The notes beneath the pieces are model-generated. The model did no database searches. It saw nothing but the letters and a program-made list of their open reading frames with translations, and was not told where the DNA came from. The position numbers and the translations under genes were made by a program. From positions 8,680,001 through 8,744,000 of the forward strand of contig CM075940.1 of assembly GCA_038030265.1 (NCBI GenBank): DNA of 64,000 bases, written 5' to 3'. Positions 30,608 to 42,196 of the stretch are shown here, piece after piece; the first letter of the stretch is position 1; each line of letters begins with the position of its first letter. Origin of the DNA: Corythucha ciliata (lineage: Eukaryota; Arthropoda; Insecta; Hemiptera; Tingidae).

Positions 30608-31340
30608 AATAAGGAAACTGCTGTGGTTGGAGCTTTGCTGTGGTTGGGCCTCCTTTGTGGTTGGAGCATTTCTGTGGTTCGATCCTCTTTGCGGTTGGAC
30701 CTTTTTGTGGTTGGGCCTCATTTCGAGCTTTATTGTGGTTTGGAGCTTTAGTGCGGGGTTAGAACTTTGCTAGGGGTTGGAGCTTTGCTGTGGTTCAGTC
30801 GTTTTTCGGTTGGAGCTTCACAGTGGTTAGAGTGTTTTGCGGTTTAGCTTTTTTTGGAGCTTTCCTGTGGTACGGAGCTTTACTGGGGTTCGGAATTTTG
30901 TTGTGTTTTGGAGTTCAGCTGTGATTGGAGGCTTACTGTGGTTGGACGTTCCAACTGTGGTGAGAACTTTTTGTGGTTGGTGCCTTGTTGTGGTTAAGGC
31001 TTTTTGTGGTTTGGCATTCTTTGGAGCTTTACTGTGGTTTGGAGCTTTGCTGCGGTAAGGAGGTTTGCTGTGTTTTGGTCCTCTTAATGGTAGGAGGGTC
31101 ACTGTGGTTAGATCTTTTTGCGGTTGGGCCTTATTTTGAGCTTTATTGGGGTTTGTAGCTTTGCTGGATTTCGGAGCGTACAAAGCTGTGGTTGGAGGTT
31201 TACTGTGGTTAGCGATGTTTGTGGTTTGGCCTTCTTTGGGGTTTTTCTGTGGTTTGGAGCTTTACTGTGGTTTGAGGTTCCCACTGTGATTAGAGCTTTG
31301 CTGTGGCTCGGCCGTGTTCATGGATGGACCTGAGATGTGG
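30608..31340 (+). repeat. F3 degenerate repeats
   Basis: About 30 loose copies of GGAGCTTTGCTGTGGTTGGG, spaced 18-25 bp, running in one direction. Variants include CCTTTTTGTGGTTGGGCCTC and GCTTTACTGTGGTTTGGAGC. Open frames (30528-30773, 30827-31183 and others) read through the repeat (LWLELCCGWA, TVVRTFCGW) and are not genes. Confidence 0.9.
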
Positions 31341-31540
31341 TTGAATCCGTGCCAGAATGGTTGAGTGGGGGAGGGCTCTCCACCAGTATTCTCTCCACGG
31401 TCCCTGGCTGGACGTATACGATTTCATCCGTAGTCAGCCATGGATCCCCAGAGGGGAGGAGGGGGTTATTTTATGCACAAAAAACTGAAATTGCTGGGAA
31501 TATTAAGTTCACAGCGTGTTGTTGAGCTCTGAAAATTGAA

Positions 31541-32010
31541 GCTCTGGCCCAAAAAAATATTGTGATCCAAGAAATGGCTACAAACGCGGATTTAATCCCG
31601 TTTAAACTCCAATTTCACGGATTTGGCACTTTAAAAAATCAATTTCGTAAGTTTTACGCTGTCAAAGCTCAAATTTTACTGATTACTGGCACTCACAGAG
31701 CCCAATTTCTTGTGTCATCCTCACTCTAAAAGCGTCTGGCTTTTTCAAAAATGATATTTCGCCCAACTGGATCATTCAAAGTCAATTTTACGGCGTTGAC
31801 TCACTAAAAAAAAAACAATTTTATGGGATTCACTGCATGAAAAATTAAATTTCGCTCTGTTGACCCGTTCAAAAAGCATATTTGAGGTATTGCCTCATTT
31901 AAATAATTACTTCCGCGGATTTTTCTCTTTCAAACCGCGAATTTATCGGGTCTGTTCCATTTAGCAACCAAATTCGCCGATTCGGGACCTTCATAAACAA
32001 CATTTTGTGA
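31541..32010. repeat. F6 degenerate repeats
   Basis: Loose copies of ...CGGATTTGGCACTTTAAAAAATCAATTT... with CAAA, GAATTTC and ACTG-containing spacers, period about 45-55 bp. Related short tracts at 23.6, 37.15-37.3 and 51.4-51.5 kb. Confidence 0.55.
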
Positions 32011-35000
32011 GGTTGGCTCAGTTGAGACCCAGATAATGCTGCTACCCATCAACCCATCAAGAGGGTGTGAGTGTGTGAGAAAGAAAAAAACAGCCCTAAG
32101 AAAACGCTGCAACTGTGTGGGTACGCCTCTGTCCATTATGGAAATTTAAATTCCTGGACAAATGATTTTTCCTTTGTTTTGGCCGTGAGAGGGAGCTTCT
32201 CTATTATGCGTCCTCCATTGTGCAGAGCTTCAAGATCCTCGCGCCTGTCCACGGTGGTTGCGTCATGGAGAATCACCTGAACGTGACGGAGAGGTGTGTG
32301 ACGCTAGGTCCCGGAGTCCAGAGTTTTCCGAAGGACGTCATCATGACATGATTTGAGTCATTATAAGGCATACAAAATTGTCCATACCCTCAAGACGTGT
32401 AGGAATATTGAGAGCGGTTGTCCAACTTCAATGAGCTAACTCCTGTTTTTTTTTTTGCGGATTTCAACCGAGCGAGCTTTTTCGTTGACAAATTAAACAA
32501 AAAAAAAAAAAAAATGAAAATTGTTAAATTGATGTTTTTTACATCTGATAAAGAATATTTTGCTATTTGCCACGGTGAAACCCCAAAACCTGAGAAATTT
32601 GTGGATGAAACTGGTGACTCTTGACACTTATTCAGTATTTGTTTTGTTTTTTTAAGTGTTAACAGCTTGTAAACAATCAAAGATGGGTTGAGGGGGGGGG
32701 GCTCACCCTCCCTTTTTAGCGAAGCGACGCTTTCAATCAGAAACACGTAGTTTTCACAGAGAAAAATCAAGTATTCCCGGTTCAAAGATAAAAAGTAGTT
32801 TTTTTTTTTTTTTCAATTTCGAGTGATTTAATTCGGACCAACGCGATGCTACTTTGTCTCGGTGCTGCAATATTTAATGTGAAAACATGCTCTTGAGCGG
32901 AATACTAATCTTGTAGAACTTTGCAAACTTTTTAGATCAATCAACCATGCGATGAACCCTTGTCCACGACAATGGTGGGGTGGGGTGTGGCGGGCACGAA
33001 TGAGAAGGGGGGAGGGACAAAAAAATCGAGTGTTTCCCACAAGAAGGCATTATTCATTCCTTCTTGATTTGACAGATCATATATGGAGTTGTCATTTCTC
33101 CCGTTGTTTTCGACAAACGTTTAGTTGGTAATGGATGTGTGCAGCCTCGGAATATGAATTGAAAGACACCCTGATTCCTCTTTTTTTTACCCCCCCCCCC
33201 CCGCCAATTCTCCTCTTTTCTTGTTGATAAATGAAAGTGCGCTCCTTCGTGGACAGAATCTCAAAGCTTCCTCTAGGATCGGATAGCAATATTTCACCTG
33301 TGACAGTTGCAATCACCCACCCACATGTCTCTTTTCTCTTCGGCTTCTTACTCACTCTTTATTCCTGTCTTTCTTCAGACACAATCAATAAAGATGTATA
33401 TCTTTTACATGATACGAATTCGTCAACACTTGACCTTTCTGCGGGGTTGAGAAGTGGTTGGGGGGAGGGTGATGAGTAGGGAAGCGATAGACCTCATTTG
33501 ATTATTAATGATCGCCCATAAGGAAGACTAATTGGGAAGGTCAAAGGGTGCTCATATATTATTCAAGTTGAGATTCGGAGTTTTACCATTAGACCTTTGA
33601 TCTTGAACGATTGACAGCATCAACCCCACCCACCCAATTCCTCATAAATAACCTATCGCTATTCTCCTTGTTTAAACCCTTTCGACTTGTCTTCCCACTT
33701 CCGACCGATCTTATCTTCCCTGTCTGACATTTATCCAACTTTACTTTTAAGCTTCTCATTTTAAATTCTCAAAGGGACGTCTGACACCGTCAACAGGTAT
33801 GCCAATCACAAAAGGCTCCTGAAAAATAAAACAAAGCAGGGAAAAGAACTCACACAATGAGAAGGGCACGAAGGAATCCCCTTCAGTTTTAATTAATCCA
33901 TTGAAAAAGAGGAGGGGGGGATCTCATTTTTTTTAGTTTATCGAACCCGCAAACCCTATCACATGCGGGGGGGGGGGACATAATCCTGACGAAGTAAGCT
34001 ACTGATAGGTATACATGTACGACACGTTAGTTTATGATGTATTGACAGGGAAATTGATCAAGATAGGAATCCATTCATTTTAATTCAAGCTTTTGAATAA
34101 TCAACTGTCACTCTACAAAATGAAAGAAGAGAGTGAGCGAAAAAAAAAGAGATAAGCCCTAAATTTTTCATCGCGGCGTGTTTATTACGGCTCTGATTGA
34201 CAGAGGTATTAATGGGCATGTGTGAAGTTGGGGGTTGTACGCCTCTCTTACTCTGCCTCCAGGGGGTATTATTGATGGTGGAATATGGTGATGAGTTATA
34301 TCACAGAGTCACATTGACAGATGTCGATGCTGTCTCATCAGAGTAATTGAAATACAGAGAGGGGAGACAGTTTTTTTTTATAGAGTCACACCTGTTAACC
34401 ACCTTTCGCTTTTTACTGTTTTAACAAGGGACGAGATTGATTCCTCTCTTTCCCTTGATGTTTACATGAGACAAAAAAAAAACAACAAACAAACAGATGA
34501 AAGCTTTTTAATTCGTAAACCACTTGCCCCGGCCACAAAGGGATGAGTCGGTCGCGTGTCTTAATGGTTGATACATGAGAATCTTTGAGATGGATTGATC
34601 GCAGCCAGAAAATGATATGTACTCAGGGAACGAGTAAAAGAGAGCTGAAGGAAGTCTTGGAGGAGAAAGAGGTTGAAGAGGGAAAACGACATGATCGCGT
34701 GTTGCTACTGCCGACACCCTAATGTCCTTACATAGGCCTCCTCCTCGCTTCCTTTTCACGGGCACATTAATTATTTCTAAAGATTGATCCTATACTTTTG
34801 GAACAATACCACCCTTGGGAACCCTTTGTATAATACTTAAGTGGGTCTCTTTTCCCTCAAGGCTTTTTTTAATCTATCAGCATGCATGTGAGTTTCCTAT
34901 AATATTGAACTTGAAACGATCAGTCTTTTCATTCCAACCCTCTCGAAAAAAAAAATTATAAAAAAAATCTCCAGCTATGCAATTAGCAGGGAAAACAATT

Positions 35001-37455
35001 GTTTGCCCAACCCAGAACAATGAGTTTCCCTTCACGTTTGGCTTGATAAGAGGCAGACCCTGGCCAAGAAGAAGCTAAGAATTAGAAATGAGGTGGAAAG
35101 TATCCGAGGAAAAGACAAAAAGGAGAACCCCCCCTTCCCCCTCACCAACAACCCTGAGTGGTTTGTGGTTGATGGGTGGGGGGGGATGTAGACGCTATTG
35201 AATTCCGGGATGTCTTTAGAGTTCCCACCACGTATTTGTTGGTTAATTGATAGATTTGTTGTCTTGGGGACACTCCCCTTCACCCCCTCCTTCAGTGTCC
35301 TCATTTTCGGACATAGGCTGAATGCCAAGCGACCCCCTTGTATCTCCCTTCTGAATCGCTATAATTCCCGATATCATATTTCTATTCATTTATCTCGACT
35401 GACTTTTTTTATATTATGCCAGTCACGAGGGCTTCGAAACTTAACTCACCCCCACCCTGAAGAAATGTAAATTTTTTGTTTTGCCCGTGAGAAACTGCAA
35501 AGGCAAAGGATATTGATAACTAAGTGATGATGGTGCACTTTGGTTTTCTCCTCAAAACCATTAAGTAATAAATCCAATGTGTTGCTCATAAAGTTAGAGA
35601 CACAATATTAATCATCACGCGAGTAAATCAATAGGCTCCTTATGTGCATGGTCTTTCCGAGGAAAATTATTTAATCATGTTATTTACAAACAAAAACAGC
35701 TGGACATCCCTTCCTCAGCTTCATTTCCTTCTAATAAGATTCCAGTAGTTACATCAGAAGCCGGGAATCCCTTTATGCTAATATTGTTTTAGGACAGAGC
35801 GTCTTGGGAGTTCAAAGGGACATTGTTAACAGAGCCCCCCCCCCCCGTTTTCCTTCATACATACCTGAGATCTACTCTTCACTATTACATCAATTAGCCC
35901 TTTCAGCCAAACTAAACACTGTTCCAAGTGTCTAATCGTCTTCACCTCTGCTTTAAGCGGTAGTGCTGAGGGGCGAGGGGGGGTCTAAAAAAAAAAAAAA
36001 AACAAGAAAAAAAACTTTATTGAAAGGATTAACTGAGGAGCCCAGGGAAATAAAAAAAAAAGTTGAAAAGGGGTTGTAAAAGCAATGGGTGAACAGGAGT
36101 CATATATTCCAAGGAGAAGGAAAACAGGGTGTAGAGACTGGGGGGGGGGGTTGGTTCAATTAAGGAGCCTGTCCCCGTAAGACGTTGGCCAAAACTAAAT
36201 TCAAACCTTGCGGCCATCCTTCAGGGCAAACCGGCTATAAATAAACACGCCTTTTGTGGCCCTTTGTAGTTGCCTTGGCAAAAATACTTAAAGGAAAGGG
36301 GTTTGGGGGAGGGGTTGGGAGGTTAGACCTTAATTAAGAGGTCGCTTAGACCGACAGTTCAATTAGTTCATGGTGCCGCACATTTGTTTTCTTGTACCTT
36401 AGCCTTTCCTATAATCCTGCATCAGTCTTATCCTTTAAGTGATCCACACCCATAAGGAAGTCGCGGAAGTCTTACCCGTTCATTTTACTCCACTTTGTCT
36501 TCTTGATTTGAGCTCAGATGTTTTATTGACGGAAATAAAAGCCAGGGCGCGAAATAATGAAAAAAAAGAGAGAGGGAAAAAGCTGTAAATGAGCGGGAGG
36601 GAGACGTGTATATAAGCTAAAAGTAGATTATGATATTTTCAGTGTGACATGATTGATCGGTAGGTGATTGAGGGCACCCCTCCCTCATGGAAGAAACAAG
36701 CCCCCATATCTCCACACACTATCCATCAAGGCCCAATGCCTATGGTTTTTTCATTAGATAACTCCATTGGAATTTCTATCATTCCGAATCCCTTAAGTCG
36801 AGGCTCTTACTTTGGGGAGCTGACATCTATTGCAGGAGAGAATTATTAATCTGCCCATCGCCTCCCTTTTATCTATTTATTTTATTTTTTTGTTCAAAAT
36901 GAATATTGCGCTATAATTTTTGGCGTTCGTTCCTTCAGTTTTTTTCACATAATTTTATGGGCTGCGATTTTTTGGTGTAACAATTCAAACTTCCTGCTGC
37001 CCCTGGCAATGCATCTCCCCCCTCCCTCTGACATCATCACACCATAAGCATTCACGCTGATGACGACTTATGGCATTCACATGACGGGCTCTTCGAAAAG
37101 ACGAATTATGGGTGATTTGCTGGTTATAGGCCTTTGCTTTGGAACTATAAAAATAACTAATTTCGTGGGTTTGACACATTCTAACCCGTAATTTTGTGGA
37201 TTTCGCTCAGTCATCAAACAAAGTTTTGTAGTTTGGGCTCCGTTAAATCCAAATGTTTTGTAGATTTCGTTATTGAAAAGTCATCGTTGGGTTGATCAAT
37301 TTTCAACCGGAATTTTTTTTATTCGCATGTTGGCCACATTGGCTTGTCTGGCGCAACGAATTTTCTCTAGAGGACAGCTGCCGCCAGATTGTGAGCCAGA
37401 TTGTGTCCAAGGCGTGGAAGAGTATTAAACCAAGAGGTGGGATGAGGGGGTATTA
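32011..37455. other. Unique AT-rich DNA, no gene seen
   Basis: No convincing gene. It includes the second copy of the dispersed motif (32382-32435), many poly-C/poly-G tracts (33.19, 33.97, 35.84 and 36.14 kb) and an F6-like patch at 37130-37350. Small open frames have no domain. Confidence 0.45.
32382..32435 (+). repeat. Dispersed ~50-bp motif, copy 2
   Basis: CCATACCCTCAAGACGTG, then AATATTGAGAGCGGTTG and TCCAACTTCAATGAG. More diverged than the other two copies. Confidence 0.6.
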
Positions 37456-37975
37456 GGAAGGTCCAACTCCACAGCCATCGTCCAACTGCAAAACTATCTA
37501 ATCAGTTAGAACTTCACACTTCAGTGAAGTCCCAGCCACAAAAGAATCTCCAACCACAGCAAGGATCCAACCACAGCAACGGTCCTGCCACAGAAAAGGT
37601 CCAATCACAGCAAAGGTCAAACCACAGCAAAGGTCAAACTAAAAAAAGCTCCCCGATCAACTTTCAAACAACAGTCAAAGCCCAACGACGGCAAGGGTCC
37701 AGCCATAGCAAAGCTCCAACCACAACAAAGGTCCAACCACAGCAACGGTCCAACAACAGCAAAGGTCCAACTTAAAAAAGCTCTAACTACATTATTACCT
37801 CCAACCATAGTAAAATCCTAGCCACAGCATAGGTCCTGCCACAGCAAAGGTCCAACCACAGCAAGGGCCCAACCACTGCAAGGGTCCAACCACAGCAATG
37901 CTCCAACCACAGCAACGGCTCACAGAAGTGCTCCAACCACAGTAAAGCTTCAACCTCAGTGAAGCTTTCATATCA
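37456..37975 (-). repeat. F3 repeats, reverse orientation
   Basis: About 20 copies of CCAACCACAGCAAAGGTCC, 15-24 bp apart: the reverse complement of the array at 30.6-31.3 kb. Open frames here (37524-37775, 37617-37808) read the repeat and are not genes. Confidence 0.9.
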
Positions 37976-38079
37976 TTTCTCTGTTCTTCCTTTTATTTAT
38001 TTCTTAAATCTGGACCCTCAAGGATGGCCGGGCCCGGGGAGAACAGTCCCAGTGCCCTTCCCTCCTCTCGAAAGTCCTG

Positions 38080-38250
38080 GGCACGAATGCTCCCATTATG
38101 GTTCGACTGCTCCCTTGTAACACGAATGTTCCAAACATGACACGTATGCTCGCATTATGACACCAATGCTCCTATTGTGACAAGAATCTTCCTATTGTGA
38201 CACGAATGTTCCATTCATGACAATAATTCTCCCATTATGACACGAACGAA
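38080..38250 (+). repeat. F5 ~20-bp degenerate repeats
   Basis: About eight copies of GACACGAATGCTCCCATTAT spaced 20-21 bp, in one direction. It is the only occurrence of this family in the window. Confidence 0.8.
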
Positions 38251-38384
38251 GGGCTTCGTACAGTCCTGTCCCCTTAATTTTGATCCACATTACGTTGTTA
38301 TGCATTATAGGCGGCTACAGTAAGCATTATTATTATTATTATTATTATCTTTAAACAGAAGGAGCGATTTTGTTAAACTGACTA
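38251..38384. other. Possible LINE 3' tail with (ATT)n
   Basis: GGCGGCTACAGTAAGC is followed by seven ATT units at about 38327-38348. The microsatellite tail resembles that of the LINE at 4356, so this may be a very short 3' end of a CR1-type LINE. The evidence is thin. Confidence 0.3.
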
Positions 38385-38600
38385 TTTTCGATTAGCAAAT
38401 GGCCAGTTTGGGCATTTTTTGATAGTGAGTGGTCGGCTAGAGAGTATGGTCATTTCTAGGGAATGGCTGTGGTTCATTTGGCTAATTTTAGGAGACGAAT
38501 CGTTACTTTCAGTCAAGTTTAAGGAGTGACTGGTCGGTTTAGCCATTTATAAGGCGGCGGCGACTTGCCAGTTTTGCTTTTAGGACGTCCCAATGAACTT
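38385..38600 (+). repeat. F4-like repeats, short tract
   Basis: Words TGGTCATTTCTAGGGAATGG, GGTCGGTTTAGCCATTTATAAGG and GCCAGTTTTGCTTTTAGGACG appear at about 35-bp spacing. They resemble the F4 family at 63.0-64.0 kb in the same direction. Confidence 0.55.
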
Positions 38601-38969
38601 AAGTTCACTCTCCTCCACCTCGAGTGGGCGCGGCGATTTATTGCACAACATTGACGGTAAGTTCCCCGAGGAAGTGAAGCGCGCCCCCCCCCCCCTAACG
38701 TGATTGAAGGAGGATTCCCTCCCCCTGAACACCAATTCCTCTGTGGTTTAGACGTTATTGTCCCTTTTGGCGCCGCGTTTTTAGGGGCAGCATGGACTGT
38801 CCGTCCACGACAGCCGCCACCTCGAGGAGTCTTGGGAAAAGCTTTGGTCGCTTTGGGACGTCACTGAGTTCTCTGTGGAGTGAAGAAAATCCCTCAATTT
38901 TAGCGCTTCTACAGGGAGAGGCAGCTGCCCCCTATTGCCCCCCTTGGCGAAGCCTATATGACGTGCATT

Positions 38970-39240
38970 CGTGCAGGTTTTAGCAGCGAATTAAGCTTTT
39001 GTACAGTGATTTCGTTTTGTTTCTTTTCACACTTTTCGACTATTTTAGCAGCAATTTATTGAATTCTAGCCATGAATTATTGCTTATTCTCATCTTTTAG
39101 GAGTGGGATGATGCCTCCAAACCGCGGACTGGCGTTTTATAGAGAAAATTTTCTGTGAATTAGCATTTTTTTTTTCCATTTCTGCCCCGAATGAGCGAAA
39201 TTGTTTCCACTTTTATGGCCATGAATTACCGCGTTCTCTC
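38970..39240 (+). repeat. F1 degenerate repeats, left of the Jockey LINE
   Basis: Words TTTTAGCAGCGAATTAAGC, AGCCATGAATTATTGC and GAATTAGCATTTTTT. The same family continues beyond the LINE at 43.4 kb, so the LINE probably inserted into one F1 cluster. Confidence 0.7.
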
Positions 39241-39266
39241 TTTTTTTTTTTTTTAAATTAGAACTT

Positions 39267-39272
39267 TTTATT
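39267..39272 (-). terminator. Polyadenylation signal of the Jockey LINE
   Basis: AATAAA on the minus strand lies 12 bases before the 14-A tail, the expected spacing for a copied LINE transcript end. Confidence 0.75.
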
Positions 39273-39490
39273 CCAAGGGAATTTTACAGTTAGGCTGGTT
39301 CAGTATGAACTAATATGACTTGTTACATGAAGTTAGGTACAACTCATCAATTGCCCTAGACCAGAAGTATTATTATTATTATTATGGAATTTTGCTAAAG
39401 TAGTTAAAAGATAAAGAGTAATATAGTTGGTAAGAAAATAAGTGCTCTAAGCGAAAATGACTAGATTCATAACACATTTACATATCACAG

Positions 39491-42196
39491 TTAGTTGGCT
39501 ACTTCTGCGAGCGAATCCTGCAGTCGTTTTCTTTTCAGGCGACGCATAGGGGGTTGTGGTGGAGGACTGGATGCAAGATTCTGCAACAGTCGGTTCGAGT
39601 GTTGAACCAAGGTCGTGTGTAGAGTGGTGTACGCCTTTTTGATCGTCTCGGCAACTTCACTTAGTTCCAAATCGGAGTGCAGTGCTGAGTTGCGTATGAA
39701 CCAGTGTCCTCCAGTCATTATCCTTAAGGCTCGGTTTTGGACAGTTTGCACTCTTTTAACGTGACTTTTCGCTGCGCTTCCCCAGATTCCGCAAGCATAC
39801 TGCCAAATAGGACGTACGAGGGCTACATAGATATGCCTCTTGAGATGAAGAGGTAATGCCGATCGAACATTTAGAAGAGGTGACAGTTGGGCCAATCTGC
39901 CGCGGGTTTTGGTAACGAGATTTTGAGTATGAGCAGCCCAGGTGAGTTTCTTGTCGAGTGTTACGCCAAGATATCGAACTTGCTCGCTGTAGGGAATTGT
40001 TGAACCATTCAAAGTGATAACCGGATGGGGGGAGATGCATTTTAGGGTGAACATAACTATAGATGATTTAGTGGGGTTCATTGAAACTCGCCATTTATGG
40101 CACCAGCTGCCTACTCTGTTCATATAGTTCTGAAGGTTGACGCGAGCTTCTTCGCAAGTTTCAGCTTTGCTGAGGGCCGCAACATCATCCGCGAACTGTG
40201 CAACGGTTATATTTTCTTGTGTAGGGAAGTCACTAGCGTATATCAAGTATAAGAAGGGGCCCAGTACACTCCCCTGTGGTACTCCTGCAGTGGCTGCCCT
40301 GGACGGCGAAACTGCGTGGGCGCATTTGACCGAAAAAGTCCGATTAGACAGGTACGACTGTATCAATCTGTAATATGTGTCGGGGAGTTCGTTTTTTATT
40401 TTGAAAAGAAGACCGGGATGCCACACTTTGTCAAATGCCTTTTCTGAATCCAGGAAAGCTCCGAGGCATATCTTTTTGTTCTCGTATCCGTCCAGAATTT
40501 CGTCGACAACACGATGGAGCTGTTGGGGGCACGAGTGATTCTTCCTGAAGCCGAATTGTGAGTCGGGTAGGAGATGCGAGAGGTATGTGAGAAGTTTTGG
40601 GAGTAAGAGCCGTTCAAAAATCTTCGAAAATAGGCAGAGTAGGCTGATGGGCCGATAACTAGTGGGGTCACTAGCATTTTTGTTGGGCTTTTTGGCCATG
40701 ATTACGTGAGCGTGCTTCCAAGAGTGTGGAAAGTGGGTGGTCCGAAGCATGGCGTTGTACACTTGGGTCAGATGCACAATACCTTTCCGAGGTAGCGCCT
40801 TGAGCAGGGGCTGAGTTATTAAATCGTGGCCAGGGGCCTTTTTTGTCGGTGATCTATTGATAGTATTCCTAACTTGGCCGGGGGTGAAGTAGTCATTGAA
40901 TGGAGACAAGATTAGTGGCGCCAAGAGGTGGTCCGTGACATTTGTCGTGGTGCGGCTGTCGCTATCAGGGTGCGGCGAAAATTGGTCGCTAAGAAGTTGG
41001 GAAAAAAGAGTACACTTCTCCGAAGACGATGAGTACCATGTCTGACCCACGCGAAGAGGGGGAAAAACACTCGCCTCCTTAGTCAATGCCTTGGTCTTCC
41101 TCCAGAGGGACCCATCTTTAGAAGTCAGTGCGCTAATGGTGTTTTGGGTCATGACGTTCCTTTCATTTTTGAGTGTCTGGCTCAGTTCTCTAGATGCCCT
41201 GTTGTATCGTTGCTTAGCTTCAGTGTGTTTCGTTCTGATCCACTCAGCTCGAGCTCGCTTCTTTGTTGTAAGCAACTGTTGTACCACAACGGAAGGCCGG
41301 AAAGATTTTGGACTGTTCGCCTGGGCTCCTGCGCCAGAAGCTTCCTTTGCTGCTAAGTGAATCAGCTGGGTGAAGGCTGAAACGGCCGAGTCAATATCCC
41401 TTGGGCTTTTAAGGGGTACATTTAGTGTGATCCTGTCCGATATTATTTCACTGTACTTCTTCCAGTTGAATGGATGTTGGATAAGGCTGAAAGACTGGCC
41501 AGGTTGTCGATCAGTAACGAATTGAGTCAGTGTAGGTAGATGATCAGAATTAAGTTCCTTCAGAACATTTGGTGCAGGGTTTACAAAACGATGCATATTC
41601 CTACCTATGAAAAAGTCCAAGACATCAGGCGAACGACTTGCATCGTGAGGGTAGTATGTGGGCTCCATTGGGTATATTACGTCCAGGCAATGTGAATTTA
41701 TGACTTCAAGTAGCGTTCTCCCTCTGGGATTAGCCAGACGAGATCCCCACCTAGGGTGCTTGGCGTTAAAGTCACCCCCGAGGAGGAAATTTGTCTTCAT
41801 TTCGTGAAGAATACCCCAAAAATCAGCTGTTGACATCCTATTTTGTGGGGCTGAATAAAAAGCTCCTATTTGTAATTGATGGCCCTGATGTTGCAATGCA
41901 ATCCTTGATACCTGGTACTCAACCTCCTGTACGCACGGTAGTTCATCATGGGGAATTTGATTGTTAATTATAATTGCTGAACCGCCTTTTCGGTCCCCAC
42001 TAGGATGGTCACAACGATAGGTTTTGTAGCCTGGGATAAAAAATTGCAATGGGGGTGCCAGCTTTGTTTCCGAGACCAGAAGTATTCCAATGTTGTGGTT
42101 TTTTAAAAAGAGTTCCAGCTCGTAAAACTTGTTATTAAGACCTTGTGCGTTCCAAGTGCAGACGTTAATTGTGTTGAGCAGTTTTTGTGAGCTCAT
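39491..42196 (-). CDS. Jockey LINE ORF2: endonuclease and reverse transcriptase
   Basis: The 901-residue frame starts at ATG 42196, which overlaps the ORF1 stop. Residues about 10-225 are an APE-type endonuclease, with VSETK at 41-45, GGDFNAKHPRWGS at 140-152 and SDHLP at 217-221. The RT (about 480-750) has YRPISLL (514-520), FLDSEKAFDKVWH (581-593; Ser where the family more often has Val or Ile), AGVPQGSVLGP (637-647) and AQFADDVAAL (666-675, both Asp present). The C-terminus ends in a basic RRLKRKRLQD tail. The protein would nick DNA and copy the element RNA at the nick. All catalytic residues I can identify are present. Confidence 0.95.
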   Translation of the reverse strand: MSSQKLLNTINVCTWNAQGLNNKFYELELFLKNHNIGILLVSETKLAPPLQFFIPGYKTYRCDHPSGDRKGGSAIIINNQIPHDELPCVQEVEYQVSRIALQHQGHQLQIGAFYSAPQNRMSTADFWGILHEMKTNFLLGGDFNAKHPRWGSRLANPRGRTLLEVINSHCLDVIYPMEPTYYPHDASRSPDVLDFFIGRNMHRFVNPAPNVLKELNSDHLPTLTQFVTDRQPGQSFSLIQHPFNWKKYSEIISDRITLNVPLKSPRDIDSAVSAFTQLIHLAAKEASGAGAQANSPKSFRPSVVVQQLLTTKKRARAEWIRTKHTEAKQRYNRASRELSQTLKNERNVMTQNTISALTSKDGSLWRKTKALTKEASVFPPLRVGQTWYSSSSEKCTLFSQLLSDQFSPHPDSDSRTTTNVTDHLLAPLILSPFNDYFTPGQVRNTINRSPTKKAPGHDLITQPLLKALPRKGIVHLTQVYNAMLRTTHFPHSWKHAHVIMAKKPNKNASDPTSYRPISLLCLFSKIFERLLLPKLLTYLSHLLPDSQFGFRKNHSCPQQLHRVVDEILDGYENKKICLGAFLDSEKAFDKVWHPGLLFKIKNELPDTYYRLIQSYLSNRTFSVKCAHAVSPSRAATAGVPQGSVLGPFLYLIYASDFPTQENITVAQFADDVAALSKAETCEEARVNLQNYMNRVGSWCHKWRVSMNPTKSSIVMFTLKCISPHPVITLNGSTIPYSEQVRYLGVTLDKKLTWAAHTQNLVTKTRGRLAQLSPLLNVRSALPLHLKRHIYVALVRPIWQYACGIWGSAAKSHVKRVQTVQNRALRIMTGGHWFIRNSALHSDLELSEVAETIKKAYTTLHTTLVQHSNRLLQNLASSPPPQPPMRRLKRKRLQDSLAEVAN
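42193..42196 (-). promoter_or_regulatory. ATGA stop-start overlap of ORF1 and ORF2
   Basis: ORF2 ATG (42196-42194) shares its last two bases with the ORF1 TGA (42195-42193). Such overlaps let a ribosome finishing ORF1 restart on ORF2; known for several LINEs. The mechanism here is inferred. Confidence 0.7.

Noticed and set aside
30528..31333. Several Leu/Trp/Cys-rich open frames (like LWLELCCGWA) in the F3 array
   Set aside because: They arise from the repeat unit in three phases and both strands; no start context or domain.
37524..37808. Gln/Ser-rich 83-codon frame and its antisense partner
   Set aside because: Readings of the reversed F3 array.
38251..38384. Complete LINE at the ATT microsatellite
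   Set aside because: Only a tail-like (ATT)n and a few dozen bases are visible; no RT or C-terminal motif upstream.
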